NCBI GenBank assembly: GCA_045602005.1
Contig: JAZSAS010000039.1
Span: forward strand, 1-57,207
Direction: 5' to 3'
DNA from: UMGS755 sp045602005
GTDB lineage: Bacteria; Bacillota; Clostridia; UBA1381; UBA9506
Length of the DNA: 57,207 nt
The position numbers and the translations under genes are program-made. Numbering within the stretch: the stretch's first letter is position 1; the number at the start of each line of letters is the position of its first letter. Shown in pieces: positions 24,459 through 33,066 of the stretch. The notes beneath the pieces were generated by a model. That model saw only the letters and a list, made by a program, of their open reading frames with translations, had not been told where the DNA came from and ran no database searches.

Positions 24459-25434
24459 TGCTTTCTTTCCCTCCATCAGGATGATTCAGTGCTTCACGGG
24501 CACGGCGTTCCATTGCCTCGAAATCATATCGGCTGTTTACCCGACTTTTCGGTGTTTCAGCCTTTTTAATGGCTATGTCCTGGGGTGTTTGAATGTTATT
24601 TTGTGCCCAGGATTCCATAATTTTATTCATATAGGCAAAGGAGAGCTTGCCGGTTTGATTCACAGTGAGTTCATAGGCGGTTTTCACCATGTCAAGCGTC
24701 ATAGAAAACTCATTTTGCCAATTGTTTATATAGGTCAGTTCACGAGTGGAAAGACGGCGTTCCGGAATTCCCAAAAGGGTGCGGACACGGCTGACATAAC
24801 TTAGAAATTCCTCCCGCTTTTTAATGTGCGCTTTTGCTTTCGGCACTGTGTCAATGCCTGCACTGTGCCATTTTCCAGCCTCTTTTTCAATATATTTCAT
24901 TGAGGTTTTGCCCTTAGAAACATAATATTCAATTAAAACCAAAATGACCTCAACGGGCAAACCATAATAATCATGAAAAGAATATAAAAGCTCAGTATCG
25001 GAAGAACTCAGGGTTTTGCCCAGAATTTGGCTAACCATTTTGTACATTTGGTTCATGCGGGAATTTTCCTGCAATCGACGGCTGATTTCCGAACTTTTAT
25101 AGTTGGGACGAAAGGGAACCGGCGTTTTTTTATCAACAGTACAAAATTCAATGTCAAAGTCTCCATCGTCCACACTGGTGAAGTTATGAATTTTAATCAT
25201 GCCTTGAGAACTATAAAACAAAAAGGCATTGACAACATCCATTAAATTGATTTTTAGTGCATCGGCAATGCTGCTGTTGGAAATGCTATGATTGCCGTTT
25301 ACATACTGACTCAGGGCATAAACATATACAGCCAGATAAACAGGACGGTTTGTTTCTGTCAAAAGCTCAGCCACACGGGCAGGAAGATTTACATAACCTG
25401 CCTCCGGGCAAGGAAATTTTGATTCAAGTATCAT
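24448..25434 (-). CDS. DnaD/DnaB-type replication initiation protein
   Basis: This 328-residue protein has a DnaB_2/DnaD-like domain near residues 230-290. It ends in the characteristic Y-x3-I-x3-W motif (FAYMNKIMESWAQNNI). A second related region with YYGLPVEVILVLIEYYVSKGKTSMKYIEKEA precedes it. Such proteins remodel the origin and help recruit the helicase loader. The downstream gene is the loader itself. The ATG at 25434 has only a weak ribosome site. Confidence 0.88.
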   Translation of the reverse strand: MILESKFPCPEAGYVNLPARVAELLTETNRPVYLAVYVYALSQYVNGNHSISNSSIADALKINLMDVVNAFLFYSSQGMIKIHNFTSVDDGDFDIEFCTVDKKTPVPFRPNYKSSEISRRLQENSRMNQMYKMVSQILGKTLSSSDTELLYSFHDYYGLPVEVILVLIEYYVSKGKTSMKYIEKEAGKWHSAGIDTVPKAKAHIKKREEFLSYVSRVRTLLGIPERRLSTRELTYINNWQNEFSMTLDMVKTAYELTVNQTGKLSFAYMNKIMESWAQNNIQTPQDIAIKKAETPKSRVNSRYDFEAMERRAREALNHPDGGKESNGV

Positions 25435-25535
25435 GGCTATACACCGTTACTTTCTTATGTAAAATTCGTGCAGAAATATCTGCCATTTGCACCTTTTCAG
25501 ACACAAAATAAATCGAATTATTATATCTACTTCAT

Positions 25536-25564
25536 ATTATAACACAGTTTTGTCAAAAAAGCAA
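25536..25564 (-). promoter_or_regulatory. Promoter of the dnaD-dnaI-...-queA operon
   Basis: Minus-strand TTGCTT (25559-25564), a 17-bp spacer and TATAAT (25536-25541). It lies about 100 bp ahead of the dnaD ATG. Confidence 0.65.
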
Positions 25565-25589
25565 AGCCCAAATCATATTTTGACAAAAA

Positions 25590-25624
25590 AAATACCACGT
25601 CAGCGCAGGAGCAGTAACGTGGCA
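25590..25624 (-). terminator. Probable rpsO terminator
   Basis: On the minus strand, CCACGT and ACGTGG arms enclose about 16 bases and are followed by TATTTTTTTT. A second hairpin (11-bp stem, 25635-25666, TTTTTCCGGCA/TGCCGGAAAAA) precedes it directly after rpsO. Confidence 0.65.
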
Positions 25625-25677
25625 CCTTTTGGAATTTTTCCGGCAGAAAATTTTATGCCGGAAAAATCATTCTAACA

Positions 25678-25941
25678 TTATTTTCTTAAACCTAATTTTT
25701 CAACGATTGCACGATATCTTTCAATGTCAACCTTTGTCAAGTAGTTGAGAAGACCTCTGCGCTGACCAACCATTTTCAAAAGACCACGTCTTGAGTGATG
25801 ATCTTTCTTATACAGCTTCAAGTGCTCGTTTAAGTGGTTGATGCGCTCGGTTAAGATTGCAATCTGCACTTCGGGAGAACCTGTATCGGTCTCGTGAATT
25901 TTGTACTTTTCGATAATTTCTTTTTTTACTTCGGGTCTCAT
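25678..25941 (-). CDS. rpsO: 30S ribosomal protein S15
   Basis: This 87-residue protein matches S15. It has TGSPEVQIAILTERINHLNEHLKLYKKDHHSRRGLLKMVGQRRGLLNYL, whose conserved His/Arg residues contact 16S rRNA in the central domain. AGGAGG precedes the ATG. It is transcribed alone from its own promoter through a structured leader. Confidence 0.97.
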   Translation of the reverse strand: MRPEVKKEIIEKYKIHETDTGSPEVQIAILTERINHLNEHLKLYKKDHHSRRGLLKMVGQRRGLLNYLTKVDIERYRAIVEKLGLRK

Positions 25942-25968
25942 TTTAAATTCCTCCTAAAATTTTTATCT

Positions 25969-26021
25969 TCTCCGAACCCCGCGCAAAGGGTCAAATCGAG
26001 GCGTCACCCCAAGCCCGGAGA
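25969..26021 (-). promoter_or_regulatory. Structured rpsO 5' leader (candidate S15 autoregulatory RNA)
   Basis: In the leader RNA, TCTCCG (26016-26021) pairs with CGGAGA (25969-25974). Inside, an ACCC segment can pair with either an upstream GGGT or a downstream GGGGT, so two folds compete. Bacterial rpsO leaders often bind S15 for feedback. The fold has not been compared with known S15 leader classes. Confidence 0.45.
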
Positions 26022-26034
26022 TGGAACAAAAAGT

Positions 26035-26063
26035 ATTTTAGCATAAAAAAAACCTTTTGTAAA
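26035..26063 (-). promoter_or_regulatory. rpsO promoter
   Basis: Minus-strand TTTACA (26058-26063), a 17-bp spacer and TAAAAT (26035-26040), giving a leader of about 85 nt. Confidence 0.7.
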
Positions 26064-26142
26064 GGCTTTTTAAGAAAAAAATAAATTTTTTTGGAAAACT
26101 GTATTTACTTTATCCCATGCTAGAAAACTTCATTCAAAAATA

Positions 26143-26412
26143 TTATGCAATCACCTGTTTTGTATCTGTAATAGTAATTTCAATGGATTTGGTTAAAATA
26201 TCGGCATAGCTAAAAGAAACAATTCTTTCTGTGTCGGCAAAATCAGACACACTGTCTAAGGAAACAATAAAAATAGAAGGGTAGGTTTCTTTGATATAAC
26301 CATGGCGCACAACTTCGCGATTTCTTCCACGCTTAGCTGACAAACGGATACGCATTCCCACGTTTTGCGTAAGTTGTGTTTTCACTCTTTGAATATCCGC
26401 TTTTTCTATCAT
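26143..26412 (-). CDS. veg: Veg family protein
   Basis: This 89-residue protein aligns with the Bacillus Veg protein: KTQLTQNVGMRIRLSAKRGRNREVVRHGYIKETYPSIFIV is the small SH3-like barrel with the conserved G-x-R and ETYP residues. In B. subtilis, Veg is abundant and promotes biofilm matrix expression; its molecular role is not settled. Its strong promoter fits the known high expression of veg. Confidence 0.92.
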   Translation of the reverse strand: MIEKADIQRVKTQLTQNVGMRIRLSAKRGRNREVVRHGYIKETYPSIFIVSLDSVSDFADTERIVSFSYADILTKSIEITITDTKQVIA

Positions 26413-26444
26413 GACCCTACCTCCACATTATCCATTGCATTTTA

Positions 26445-26473
26445 ATTGTAACATAATTACATATTTATGTCAA
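26445..26473 (-). promoter_or_regulatory. Strong veg promoter
   Basis: Minus-strand consensus TTGACA (26468-26473), a 17-bp spacer and TACAAT (26445-26450), about 33 bp before the ATG. veg promoters in Bacillus are also near consensus. Confidence 0.85.
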
Positions 26474-26561
26474 GTCTTGAAAAATTTTCCGTTTTAATTC
26501 GTCGATTTTAATAGTATAATTTTAAGTTTTTGTAAAAAATGCCGAAAAGAGGGAGATGAAT

Positions 26562-26690
26562 GTGACTTTTGAGAACAACACACAAAGGAAGATTAAAAAA
26601 TTACCATTGCTTTCCGAAAAAAGTGAAAAAAAGGTTGACAATCGGGGAAGAATCCGATATAATCTATTGTTAGGGGAGTGGGTGCAATGA
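26562..26690 (+). CDS. Possible small ORF (42 aa) overlapping the yceD start
   Basis: A GTG at 26562 has GGGAG six bases upstream and opens a 42-residue frame (MTFENNTQRKIKKLPLLSEK...) rich in Lys, Arg and Asn. Its stop overlaps the yceD ATG as ATGA, as in translationally coupled genes. However, the main yceD promoter lies inside this ORF, and only a TATAAT at 26515 without a good -35 was seen upstream. It may be a real leader peptide or a chance frame. Confidence 0.3.
   Translation: MTFENNTQRKIKKLPLLSEKSEKKVDNRGRIRYNLLLGEWVQ
26635..26663 (+). promoter_or_regulatory. Strong promoter of yceD-rpmF
   Basis: Plus-strand TTGACA (26635-26640), a 17-bp spacer and TATAAT (26658-26663), both perfect. 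The transcript would begin only about 17 bp before the yceD ATG. Confidence 0.88.
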
Positions 26691-27184
26691 TTTTAGATGT
26701 TCAAACAATTTTAAAAACAGACGGTGCACGCATTCCGGTTCAGGTTAAGCTTGTTGTGCCTGAGGATTATAATGATGCACAAATCCGGTTTTTAGATAAC
26801 GGAAGCTTTGCCGGCACGCTGGAAAACGTTGGCGGCATTTTAGAGCTTAATGGTGTGGCCGAGGGGAGCTTTTTAGTTGATTGTGGCCGCTGCATGAAAG
26901 AGACGGAGCAATGCTTTCAGGTTCCTGTAAAAGCCTCATTTGCCAATGGTGAAGTGGAGCTGTCAGACCCAGAAGCGATGATTCCTTTTTCCGGCACTCA
27001 GGTAGATTTAGGCGTTGCAATCTGGCCCGATGTTTTTCTTGCGCTGAACATAAAATATTTATGTAAACCTGATTGTAAGGGTTTGTGCCCCATTTGTGGC
27101 ACAGATTTGAATGAAGCATCCTGTGAATGTGAGCAGGATGAAATTGATCCGAGACTTGCAGGTCTTGCTGACCTGTTAAAGTAA
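26687..27184 (+). CDS. YceD/DUF177 family protein
   Basis: This 165-residue protein has the DUF177 arrangement: an N-terminal beta region, a central DCGRCMKETEQCFQV CxxC pair and a C-terminal CKPDCKGLCPICGTDLNEASCEC Cys cluster. It is almost always next to rpmF, as here, and is linked in the literature to 23S rRNA accumulation in bacteria and plastids. The ATG at 26687 has GGGGAG upstream; a GTG three codons earlier is possible. Confidence 0.9.
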   Translation: MILDVQTILKTDGARIPVQVKLVVPEDYNDAQIRFLDNGSFAGTLENVGGILELNGVAEGSFLVDCGRCMKETEQCFQVPVKASFANGEVELSDPEAMIPFSGTQVDLGVAIWPDVFLALNIKYLCKPDCKGLCPICGTDLNEASCECEQDEIDPRLAGLADLLK

Positions 27185-27245
27185 ATATTATGTAAATTAT
27201 GGTCTGTGGGCAAGCCCGTGACCTGACTAATAGGAGGTGTAGCAA

Positions 27246-27425
27246 ATGGCAGTACCTAAGAGAAGAACCTCAAAAGCAAAACGTGATCAGAGAAGAGCTA
27301 ATTGGAAGCTTGCAGTTCCGGGCATCGTTGCTTGTCCTCGCTGCGGTGAGTTTATCATGCCCCACAGAGTCTGCAAAGCCTGCGGATACTATAAGGGCAA
27401 GGAAGTAATCGCCAAGGCTGAATAA
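27246..27425 (+). CDS. rpmF: 50S ribosomal protein L32
   Basis: This 59-residue protein begins MAVPKRRTSKAKRDQRRANWKL and has a zinc ribbon CPRCGEFIMPHRVCKACG (two CxxC). All four Cys are present, so it is the zinc-containing form. AGGAGG lies upstream. It follows yceD by about 60 bp and is ended by a terminator. The plsX-fabH genes that often follow rpmF are not here. Confidence 0.96.
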   Translation: MAVPKRRTSKAKRDQRRANWKLAVPGIVACPRCGEFIMPHRVCKACGYYKGKEVIAKAE

Positions 27426-27439
27426 TTCGATTTTGCTTA

Positions 27440-27472
27440 AAATAGAGAAGGCGCTTCGTCTTCTCTATTTTT
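27440..27472 (+). terminator. Terminator after rpmF
   Basis: AAATAGAGAAG and CTTCTCTATTT surround a nine-base loop and are followed by TT on the plus strand. Confidence 0.85.
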
Positions 27473-27517
27473 ATAAGGTTTGTTTTGTGTTTTAAAAGGA
27501 CGTTGGAGGTGTATGGC

Positions 27518-28855
27518 GTGCAGTACCGGGCTGAGGTTTTCAGCATACTGCCGGGCAGCATTGCAGAAGAACTGGGCATTTGTCCCGGAGATGTCATCTG
27601 CGAGATAAACGGCCGCCGGATTGCTGATTTTCTTGATTATCAGTTTTTAACGGCGCAACCGGAAATTGTGCTCACAGTGCAGAAGAAAAACGGCGAGATA
27701 ATTGAATTTGAAATTGAAAATGAAGAGCTGGAAGATTTGGGCATCAGCTTTCAAAACATGCTGTTTGACCCGGCTAAAAGCTGCTCGAACCGCTGTGTTT
27801 TCTGTTTTATTGACCAGTTGCCTCCGGGATTGAGAGATAGTCTTTATTTCAAAGATGATGACTCACGGTTGTCCTTTTTATACGGCAATTATGTAACGAT
27901 GACCAATATGCTCCCGAAGGATGTGGAGCGTTTAATTGAATACCGTGTTTCACCGGTGAATATCTCTGTTCATACAACTGATATGTCGCTGCGGGAGACC
28001 ATGCTGAAAAATAAGCATGCCGGCAGATTGATGGACTATATACAAATGCTGTATGACGGCGGAATTCAAATGAATATGCAAATTGTGCTCTGCAAGGGCA
28101 TGAATGACGGAGAAAACCTGACACAAACACTTTTAGATTTATCTGCGTTTCATCCGTTGGCTGTGAGTGTGTCTGTGGTGCCGGTGGGGTTGACCCGCTA
28201 TCGGGAGGGGTTGCATCCGCTGGAGGCCTTCGGCAAGGAAGATGCCCGGCGTGTTGTGGAACAAGTAGAAGCACTGCAACAGAAATTTCTAAGGGAAAAG
28301 GGTTCACGGTTTGTGTATCTAAGTGATGAATTTTATCTGATGGCAGAGTTACCCATGCCGCCGGCTGAGGCTTATGAGGATTTTCCTCAAATTGAAAATG
28401 GCGTGGGAATGGAGGCGAGTCTGGAACAGGAGTTTTGTCAGGCTCTGGAAGAAAACCCTCCCCTGGTGTTTGGGGGGCGAACTGTGCTTGCTACCGGAAC
28501 CTTGGCTTATCCTTTTATTAATAAATTAGTAGAAATGGCAAAAAAACGGTATCCCGAGCTTCAGGCTGAGGTGATTGCCGTTGAAAATCATTTGTTTGGT
28601 GGCGGCGTTACCGTTGCAGGTCTTTTGGGCGGCAGGGATTTGATTGAACAGCTAAAGGGTAAAAGTTTTGACCGGTTGCTGATTACCAGCTCCATGCTGA
28701 AGGCTGATGAACCTGTTTTTTTAGACGATGTGACGGTGTCTGATGTTGAGCAGGCTTTGGGTGTTGTTTTGGAATCAAACAGAAACGACGGGAATGATTT
28801 CTTAGAAACACTGTTGGGCTGTAACAACCGCTTGGGACAGAGAGATGATATATAA
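27518..28855 (+). CDS. DUF512 (PDZ/radical-SAM-like) protein
   Basis: The 445-residue protein starts with a PDZ-like region (VQYRAEVFSILPGSIAEELGICPGDVICEINGR). It then has CSNRCVFC, a CX3CX2C motif of the radical-SAM type, followed by an FIDQLPPGLR segment and the C-terminal DUF512 domain (TGTLAYPFINKLV, VENHLFGGGVTVAGLL). The Fe-S motif suggests radical chemistry, but substrate and role are unknown; it usually sits beside der, as it does here. The GTG at 27518 was chosen because GGAGG lies eight bases upstream. Confidence 0.88.
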   Translation: MQYRAEVFSILPGSIAEELGICPGDVICEINGRRIADFLDYQFLTAQPEIVLTVQKKNGEIIEFEIENEELEDLGISFQNMLFDPAKSCSNRCVFCFIDQLPPGLRDSLYFKDDDSRLSFLYGNYVTMTNMLPKDVERLIEYRVSPVNISVHTTDMSLRETMLKNKHAGRLMDYIQMLYDGGIQMNMQIVLCKGMNDGENLTQTLLDLSAFHPLAVSVSVVPVGLTRYREGLHPLEAFGKEDARRVVEQVEALQQKFLREKGSRFVYLSDEFYLMAELPMPPAEAYEDFPQIENGVGMEASLEQEFCQALEENPPLVFGGRTVLATGTLAYPFINKLVEMAKKRYPELQAEVIAVENHLFGGGVTVAGLLGGRDLIEQLKGKSFDRLLITSSMLKADEPVFLDDVTVSDVEQALGVVLESNRNDGNDFLETLLGCNNRLGQRDDI

Positions 28856-28899
28856 TCAATGATACTTTTTTAATGTGTAATGTAGGGAAGGAGCGCATT

Positions 28900-30219
28900 A
28901 TGAAGCCTGTGGTTGCCATTGTGGGCAGACCCAATGTGGGAAAATCAACTTTATTTAATAAAATTGTGGGCTCCCGTATTTCCATTGTAGACGATACACC
29001 GGGCGTAACTCGTGACCGGATTTATATGGAGGCTGAATGGAACGGACGGGAATTTTTGCTGATTGATACCGGCGGTATTGAGCCGGGAGATGATGTGATT
29101 GTATCAGGCATGCGTCACCAGGCAGAGCTGGCGATTTCTCAGGCAGATGTTCTTTTGCTGATGACCTGTGTTCATGACGGTTTGGTGGCAGCTGATGCAG
29201 ACGTGGCAGCTATGCTGCAAAAATCCGGCAAGCCGGTGCTTTTGGTTGTTAACAAAGTGGACAACATTGGAAATCCGCCTCTGGAATTGTATGAATTTTA
29301 TAATCTGGGTTTAGGTGACCCCTTGCCGGTTTCTTCCATTCACGGTTTGGGCGTGGGTGATTTACTGGACGAAATTGTGGCATTGTTTCCGGAAAAAACT
29401 GCGGCAGAGGATGAAGAGGATGACACCTTAAAGGTAGCTTTAGTGGGTAAACCCAATGTGGGCAAGTCTTCTTTAATCAACAAAATTTTAGGCGAGAATC
29501 GTGTGATTGTTAGTGACATCGCCGGAACAACAAGAGATGCTATTGATGCTCGTGTAACGAGAAATGGCAGAGACTATACGTTTATTGACACGGCAGGTAT
29601 GCGTCGACGCAGCAAGGTAGAGGAGGGCGTGGAGCATTACAGTGTGATTCGCTCTTTAGCTGCTGTAGACAGAGCCCATGTCTGTGTAATTATGATTGAT
29701 GCACAAGAGGGCATTACAGAGCAGGATACAAAAATTGCTGGATATGCCCATGAACAGGGAAAAGCCTGTGTGATTGCTGTGAACAAGTGGGACTTGGTGG
29801 AAAAAGACGGTAAAACCATGGATAGCTTTCGCAAGAAGGTGGCTGAAGGTCTTTCTTTTATGCTTTATGCACCTGTTGTGTTTATTTCTGCACTAACGGG
29901 TCAACGCATTGACCGCCTGTTTGAGCTTGTGAATTTCGTTCGTGAGCAGAACACCATGCGCATTCGAACCGGTGCTTTAAACGATGTGTTAAATGAAGCA
30001 ACCATGCGCGTTCAGCCGCCGTCTGATAAGGGAAAAAGGCTGAAGCTTTATTATATCACGCAGGCGTCCACTGCGCCGCCAACCTTTGTTTTGTTTGTTA
30101 ACAACAAACAACTGGCGCATTTTTCCTATATTCGATATCTGGAAAATCAAATTCGTGGGGTGTTTGGTCTTGAGGGAACACCGGTACGGTTTGTGCTCCG
30201 TGAACGAGGCGATTCATAA
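28900..30219 (+). CDS. der: Ribosome-assembly GTPase Der (EngA)
   Basis: This 439-residue protein has two tandem GTPase domains. The first has GRPNVGKSTLFN, DTPGVTRDR and NKVD, and the second has GKPNVGKSSLINK, DTAGMR and NKWD. A C-terminal KH-like domain (KLYYITQASTAPPTFVLFVN) follows. It acts in late 50S assembly. GGAAGGAG precedes the ATG at 28900. It leads into plsY-gpsA, a conserved order. Confidence 0.97.
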   Translation: MKPVVAIVGRPNVGKSTLFNKIVGSRISIVDDTPGVTRDRIYMEAEWNGREFLLIDTGGIEPGDDVIVSGMRHQAELAISQADVLLLMTCVHDGLVAADADVAAMLQKSGKPVLLVVNKVDNIGNPPLELYEFYNLGLGDPLPVSSIHGLGVGDLLDEIVALFPEKTAAEDEEDDTLKVALVGKPNVGKSSLINKILGENRVIVSDIAGTTRDAIDARVTRNGRDYTFIDTAGMRRRSKVEEGVEHYSVIRSLAAVDRAHVCVIMIDAQEGITEQDTKIAGYAHEQGKACVIAVNKWDLVEKDGKTMDSFRKKVAEGLSFMLYAPVVFISALTGQRIDRLFELVNFVREQNTMRIRTGALNDVLNEATMRVQPPSDKGKRLKLYYITQASTAPPTFVLFVNNKQLAHFSYIRYLENQIRGVFGLEGTPVRFVLRERGDS

Positions 30220-30252
30220 TAATACTATGTGACAAGTGATTGAGGTGACGAA

Positions 30253-30906
30253 ATGGTTAGTATTTTCTTCATTGGCTGTTTGTTGGGCGGTTATTTGTTA
30301 GGCAGTTTTAATGCGTCCATTATTTTCGGCAAAATGAGAGGTTCTGATATTCGAAACGAAGGCAGTAAAAACGCAGGCATGACCAACACGTTGCGTGTTT
30401 TTGGTAAAAAAGCCGCTGTGTTTGTATTCTTTTTTGATTTATTAAAGGCTGTTGTGGCAGTGTTGCTTGCAAGATATTTAGCAGACGTTGTTTATCCCGA
30501 AAACACCAATGCGGGGGAATATGCTAAATATCTGGCAGGTCTTGGCGCAATTTTAGGTCACAATTTTCCCCTTTATTTTAAATTTAAGGGCGGCAAGGGC
30601 ATTTTGGCTTCCTGGGGCGTTATTATGGTTTTGGATTGGCGCATTGCCGTTATGTTGATTGTAGTCTTTCTGCTGGTGGTGCTGTCAACACGATATGTGT
30701 CCTTGGCATCTGTTATCAGCGCTATTTTATACCCCCTCTTTGTGGTAGCGTTGAATGCAGGAAAACCATCACCGGCTACACGATATTATATATTGCTGTC
30801 TTTAATTATGGCTGTGCTGGCAATTTACCGTCACAGAGCGAACATCAAACGCTTGCGGACGGGTACGGAATCTAAGCTGGGCGCTAAAAAAGACCAAAAG
30901 GAGTAA
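30253..30906 (+). CDS. plsY: Acyl-phosphate:glycerol-3-phosphate acyltransferase
   Basis: This 217-residue integral membrane enzyme acylates glycerol-3-phosphate in the first step of phospholipid synthesis. It has about five membrane segments and the PlsY motifs GSFNASIIFGKMRGSDIRNEGSKNAGMTNTLRVFGKK (motif 1), GHNFPLYFKFKGGKG (motif 2) and the YRHRANIKRL tail. It is followed 7 bp later by gpsA, which supplies its substrate. Confidence 0.95.
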   Translation: MVSIFFIGCLLGGYLLGSFNASIIFGKMRGSDIRNEGSKNAGMTNTLRVFGKKAAVFVFFFDLLKAVVAVLLARYLADVVYPENTNAGEYAKYLAGLGAILGHNFPLYFKFKGGKGILASWGVIMVLDWRIAVMLIVVFLLVVLSTRYVSLASVISAILYPLFVVALNAGKPSPATRYYILLSLIMAVLAIYRHRANIKRLRTGTESKLGAKKDQKE

Positions 30907-30913
30907 TCTTTTT

Positions 30914-31933
30914 ATGAAAAAAATTGCAGTCATTGGTTCAGGTGGTTGGGGAACAGCCATTGCTTCTCTTTTGGCACGAAACGGTCATCAGGTAACCCTG
31001 TGGTCTTATCTGCCGGAGGAATCTGAAGCTCTGAGTCAAGACAAAGAAAATAAACGATTTTTACCCGGTGTTATGTTACCGGATAACATATGTTTCACTG
31101 CCTCTTTAGAAAAGGCTGCAGAGGGTGCGGAAATTATTTTTATGGTAACGCCCTCCCAGGCGATTCAATCAACAGCTAAGGCACTTTCCCCCTTTGTTAA
31201 GGCAGGCACTGTGATTGTTAATGCCTCTAAGGGTTTAGAGCAGGAATCGCAGAAAAGGCTTTCTCAGGTAATTGCCGAGGCCATTCCTCAGGCAAAGCTG
31301 GCTGTTATGTCCGGTCCTTCTCATGCAGAGGAGGTTGGACGGCAGTTGCCCACAACCAATGTGATTGCCTGCGATGATTTAACAATTTCTCAAACCCTGC
31401 AGAATGTTTTAATGAACGACACCTTCCGGGTTTACACCAGTCAGGATATCGTGGGCGTAGAGCTGGGCGGTGCGCTTAAAAACGTTATTGCTCTGTGTGC
31501 CGGCGTGACAGATGGCTTGGGTCTTGGGGATAATGCCAAGGCGGCGCTGATGACCCGTGGCATGGCAGAGATTTCCCGTTTGGGTGTTGCAATGGGTGCT
31601 GAGCCTTTAACCTTTTTAGGCCTTTCCGGCATGGGTGATTTGATTGTGACATGCACCAGCATGCACTCCCGCAACCGACGTGCTGGTATTTTAATCGGTC
31701 AGGGCATGAGCCCGGAAGATGCGGTTAAAGAAGTGAAAATGGTGGTAGAGGGGTTCTATGCCACAAAGGCCGCCTACTTACTTGCTCAAAAAATGCACGT
31801 GGAAATGCCTATTGTGGAACAGGCTTATGGTGTTTTGTTTGAGGGAAAAGATGCAAAAGCATCTGTGATGAGCCTGATGGTTCGTGACAAAAAACACGAA
31901 ACAGAACAGGAGATTATTGGCGGAAATGAATGA
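30914..31933 (+). CDS. gpsA: Glycerol-3-phosphate dehydrogenase [NAD(P)+]
   Basis: This 339-residue enzyme reduces dihydroxyacetone phosphate to sn-glycerol-3-phosphate. It has the N-terminal nucleotide fold GSGGWGTAIASLL, the MSGPSHAEEVGRQLPT segment, the catalytic-Lys region ELGGALKNVIALCAGVTDGLGLGDNAKAALMTRG and a C-terminal helix bundle. The gene pair plsY-gpsA links production and use of the same metabolite. Its end overlaps the longest possible ftsY frame. Confidence 0.96.
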   Translation: MKKIAVIGSGGWGTAIASLLARNGHQVTLWSYLPEESEALSQDKENKRFLPGVMLPDNICFTASLEKAAEGAEIIFMVTPSQAIQSTAKALSPFVKAGTVIVNASKGLEQESQKRLSQVIAEAIPQAKLAVMSGPSHAEEVGRQLPTTNVIACDDLTISQTLQNVLMNDTFRVYTSQDIVGVELGGALKNVIALCAGVTDGLGLGDNAKAALMTRGMAEISRLGVAMGAEPLTFLGLSGMGDLIVTCTSMHSRNRRAGILIGQGMSPEDAVKEVKMVVEGFYATKAAYLLAQKMHVEMPIVEQAYGVLFEGKDAKASVMSLMVRDKKHETEQEIIGGNE

Positions 31934-31962
31934 GCCGCAATATGCGGAAATGGAGCAAAATG

Positions 31963-33066
31963 ATGTTTGAGAAATTCTTTAAAAAGAAACAGGGCAATGA
32001 ACTTCCCCAAATGCTGGAGGACATAACAAAGGCTGTAGAGAAGGCTATGCCTGAGGAGCCGGAGTCGAAACCACAGGAGAAGTCTCGGCAGGAGGAAGCT
32101 GCGGTTGAGGAGCAGGCAGTTATCTCCGCTGAAAGCGACCAGGAGAAAAAAGGCTTTTTTGGCAGATTAAAAGAAGGGCTAAACAAAACCCGTGCGGCTA
32201 TTTCTGATAAAGTAGATGCTGTTTTGCTTTCTATGGGCAAAATTGATGAAGAACTTTATGAGGAACTGGAAGAAGCACTGATTATGTCAGATATCGGTGC
32301 TGAAACTGCCGCTTATATGATAGAAGAACTGAAGGAGCGTGCCAAAAGCAGAGGTGCCAAAGAGGCAACCGAGCTCAAAGCATTGCTTCGTGAAATAGTG
32401 GAGGAGATTTTATCTTCTCAGGATACAGAACTACATCTTGATGCAAAACCCGCTGTTATTATGGTAATCGGTGTGAATGGCGTGGGTAAAACCACCTCCA
32501 TCGGCAAACTGGCGCACTATTATAAGGAACAGGGGAAAAAAGTTATTTTAGCAGCAGGAGACACCTTCCGTGCGGCGGCTATTGACCAGCTGGAAATTTG
32601 GGCGGAACGTGCCGGTGTGGAGTTGGTGAAGCACCAGGAGGGTGCTGACCCCTCTGCTGTGGTGTTTGACAGCATTCAGGCAGCCAAGGCAAGAGGTGCA
32701 GACCTTGTGATTTGTGATACTGCGGGCAGGTTGCATAATAAAAAGAATTTAATGGAAGAATTAAAAAAGACGGCCCGTGTGGTTGAGCGGGAGACTGGCG
32801 GCAGCTGTTGCGAAACCCTGCTGGTTCTTGATGCCTCCACCGGTCAGAATGCTTTGGTGCAAACCAGGGAGTTTGCTCAGGCAGCCGGCATCACCGGTGT
32901 TATTTTAACAAAGCTAGACGGCACTGCCAAGGGCGGCGTGATTTTACCGCTCTCAAGAGAACAGGGTATTGGTGTGAAGTTCATTGGTGTTGGCGAGCAG
33001 ATTAACGATCTGCGTCCTTTTGATCCGGAGAGTTTCGCTGAGGCACTATTTCCAACAAATGAATAA
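31963..33066 (+). CDS. ftsY: Signal recognition particle receptor FtsY
   Basis: This 367-residue GTPase docks SRP-ribosome complexes at the membrane. A charged N-terminal region (KKKQGNELPQ..., residues ~1-90) precedes the NG domain. The G-domain motifs are GVNGVGKTTSIGKLA, the AGDTFRAAAIDQL insert, DTAGRLHNKKNLMEEL and TKLDGTAKGG. The start is uncertain: ATG at 31963 has GGAG seven bases upstream, while an ATG at 31930 overlaps the gpsA stop but has a poor ribosome site. Confidence 0.95.
   Translation: MFEKFFKKKQGNELPQMLEDITKAVEKAMPEEPESKPQEKSRQEEAAVEEQAVISAESDQEKKGFFGRLKEGLNKTRAAISDKVDAVLLSMGKIDEELYEELEEALIMSDIGAETAAYMIEELKERAKSRGAKEATELKALLREIVEEILSSQDTELHLDAKPAVIMVIGVNGVGKTTSIGKLAHYYKEQGKKVILAAGDTFRAAAIDQLEIWAERAGVELVKHQEGADPSAVVFDSIQAAKARGADLVICDTAGRLHNKKNLMEELKKTARVVERETGGSCCETLLVLDASTGQNALVQTREFAQAAGITGVILTKLDGTAKGGVILPLSREQGIGVKFIGVGEQINDLRPFDPESFAEALFPTNE

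Noticed and set aside
25635..25666. 11-bp hairpin read as the rpsO terminator
   Set aside because: The stem starts with T5 and ends with A5 on both strands and is not followed by a T run; the later stem with T8 was preferred as the terminator.
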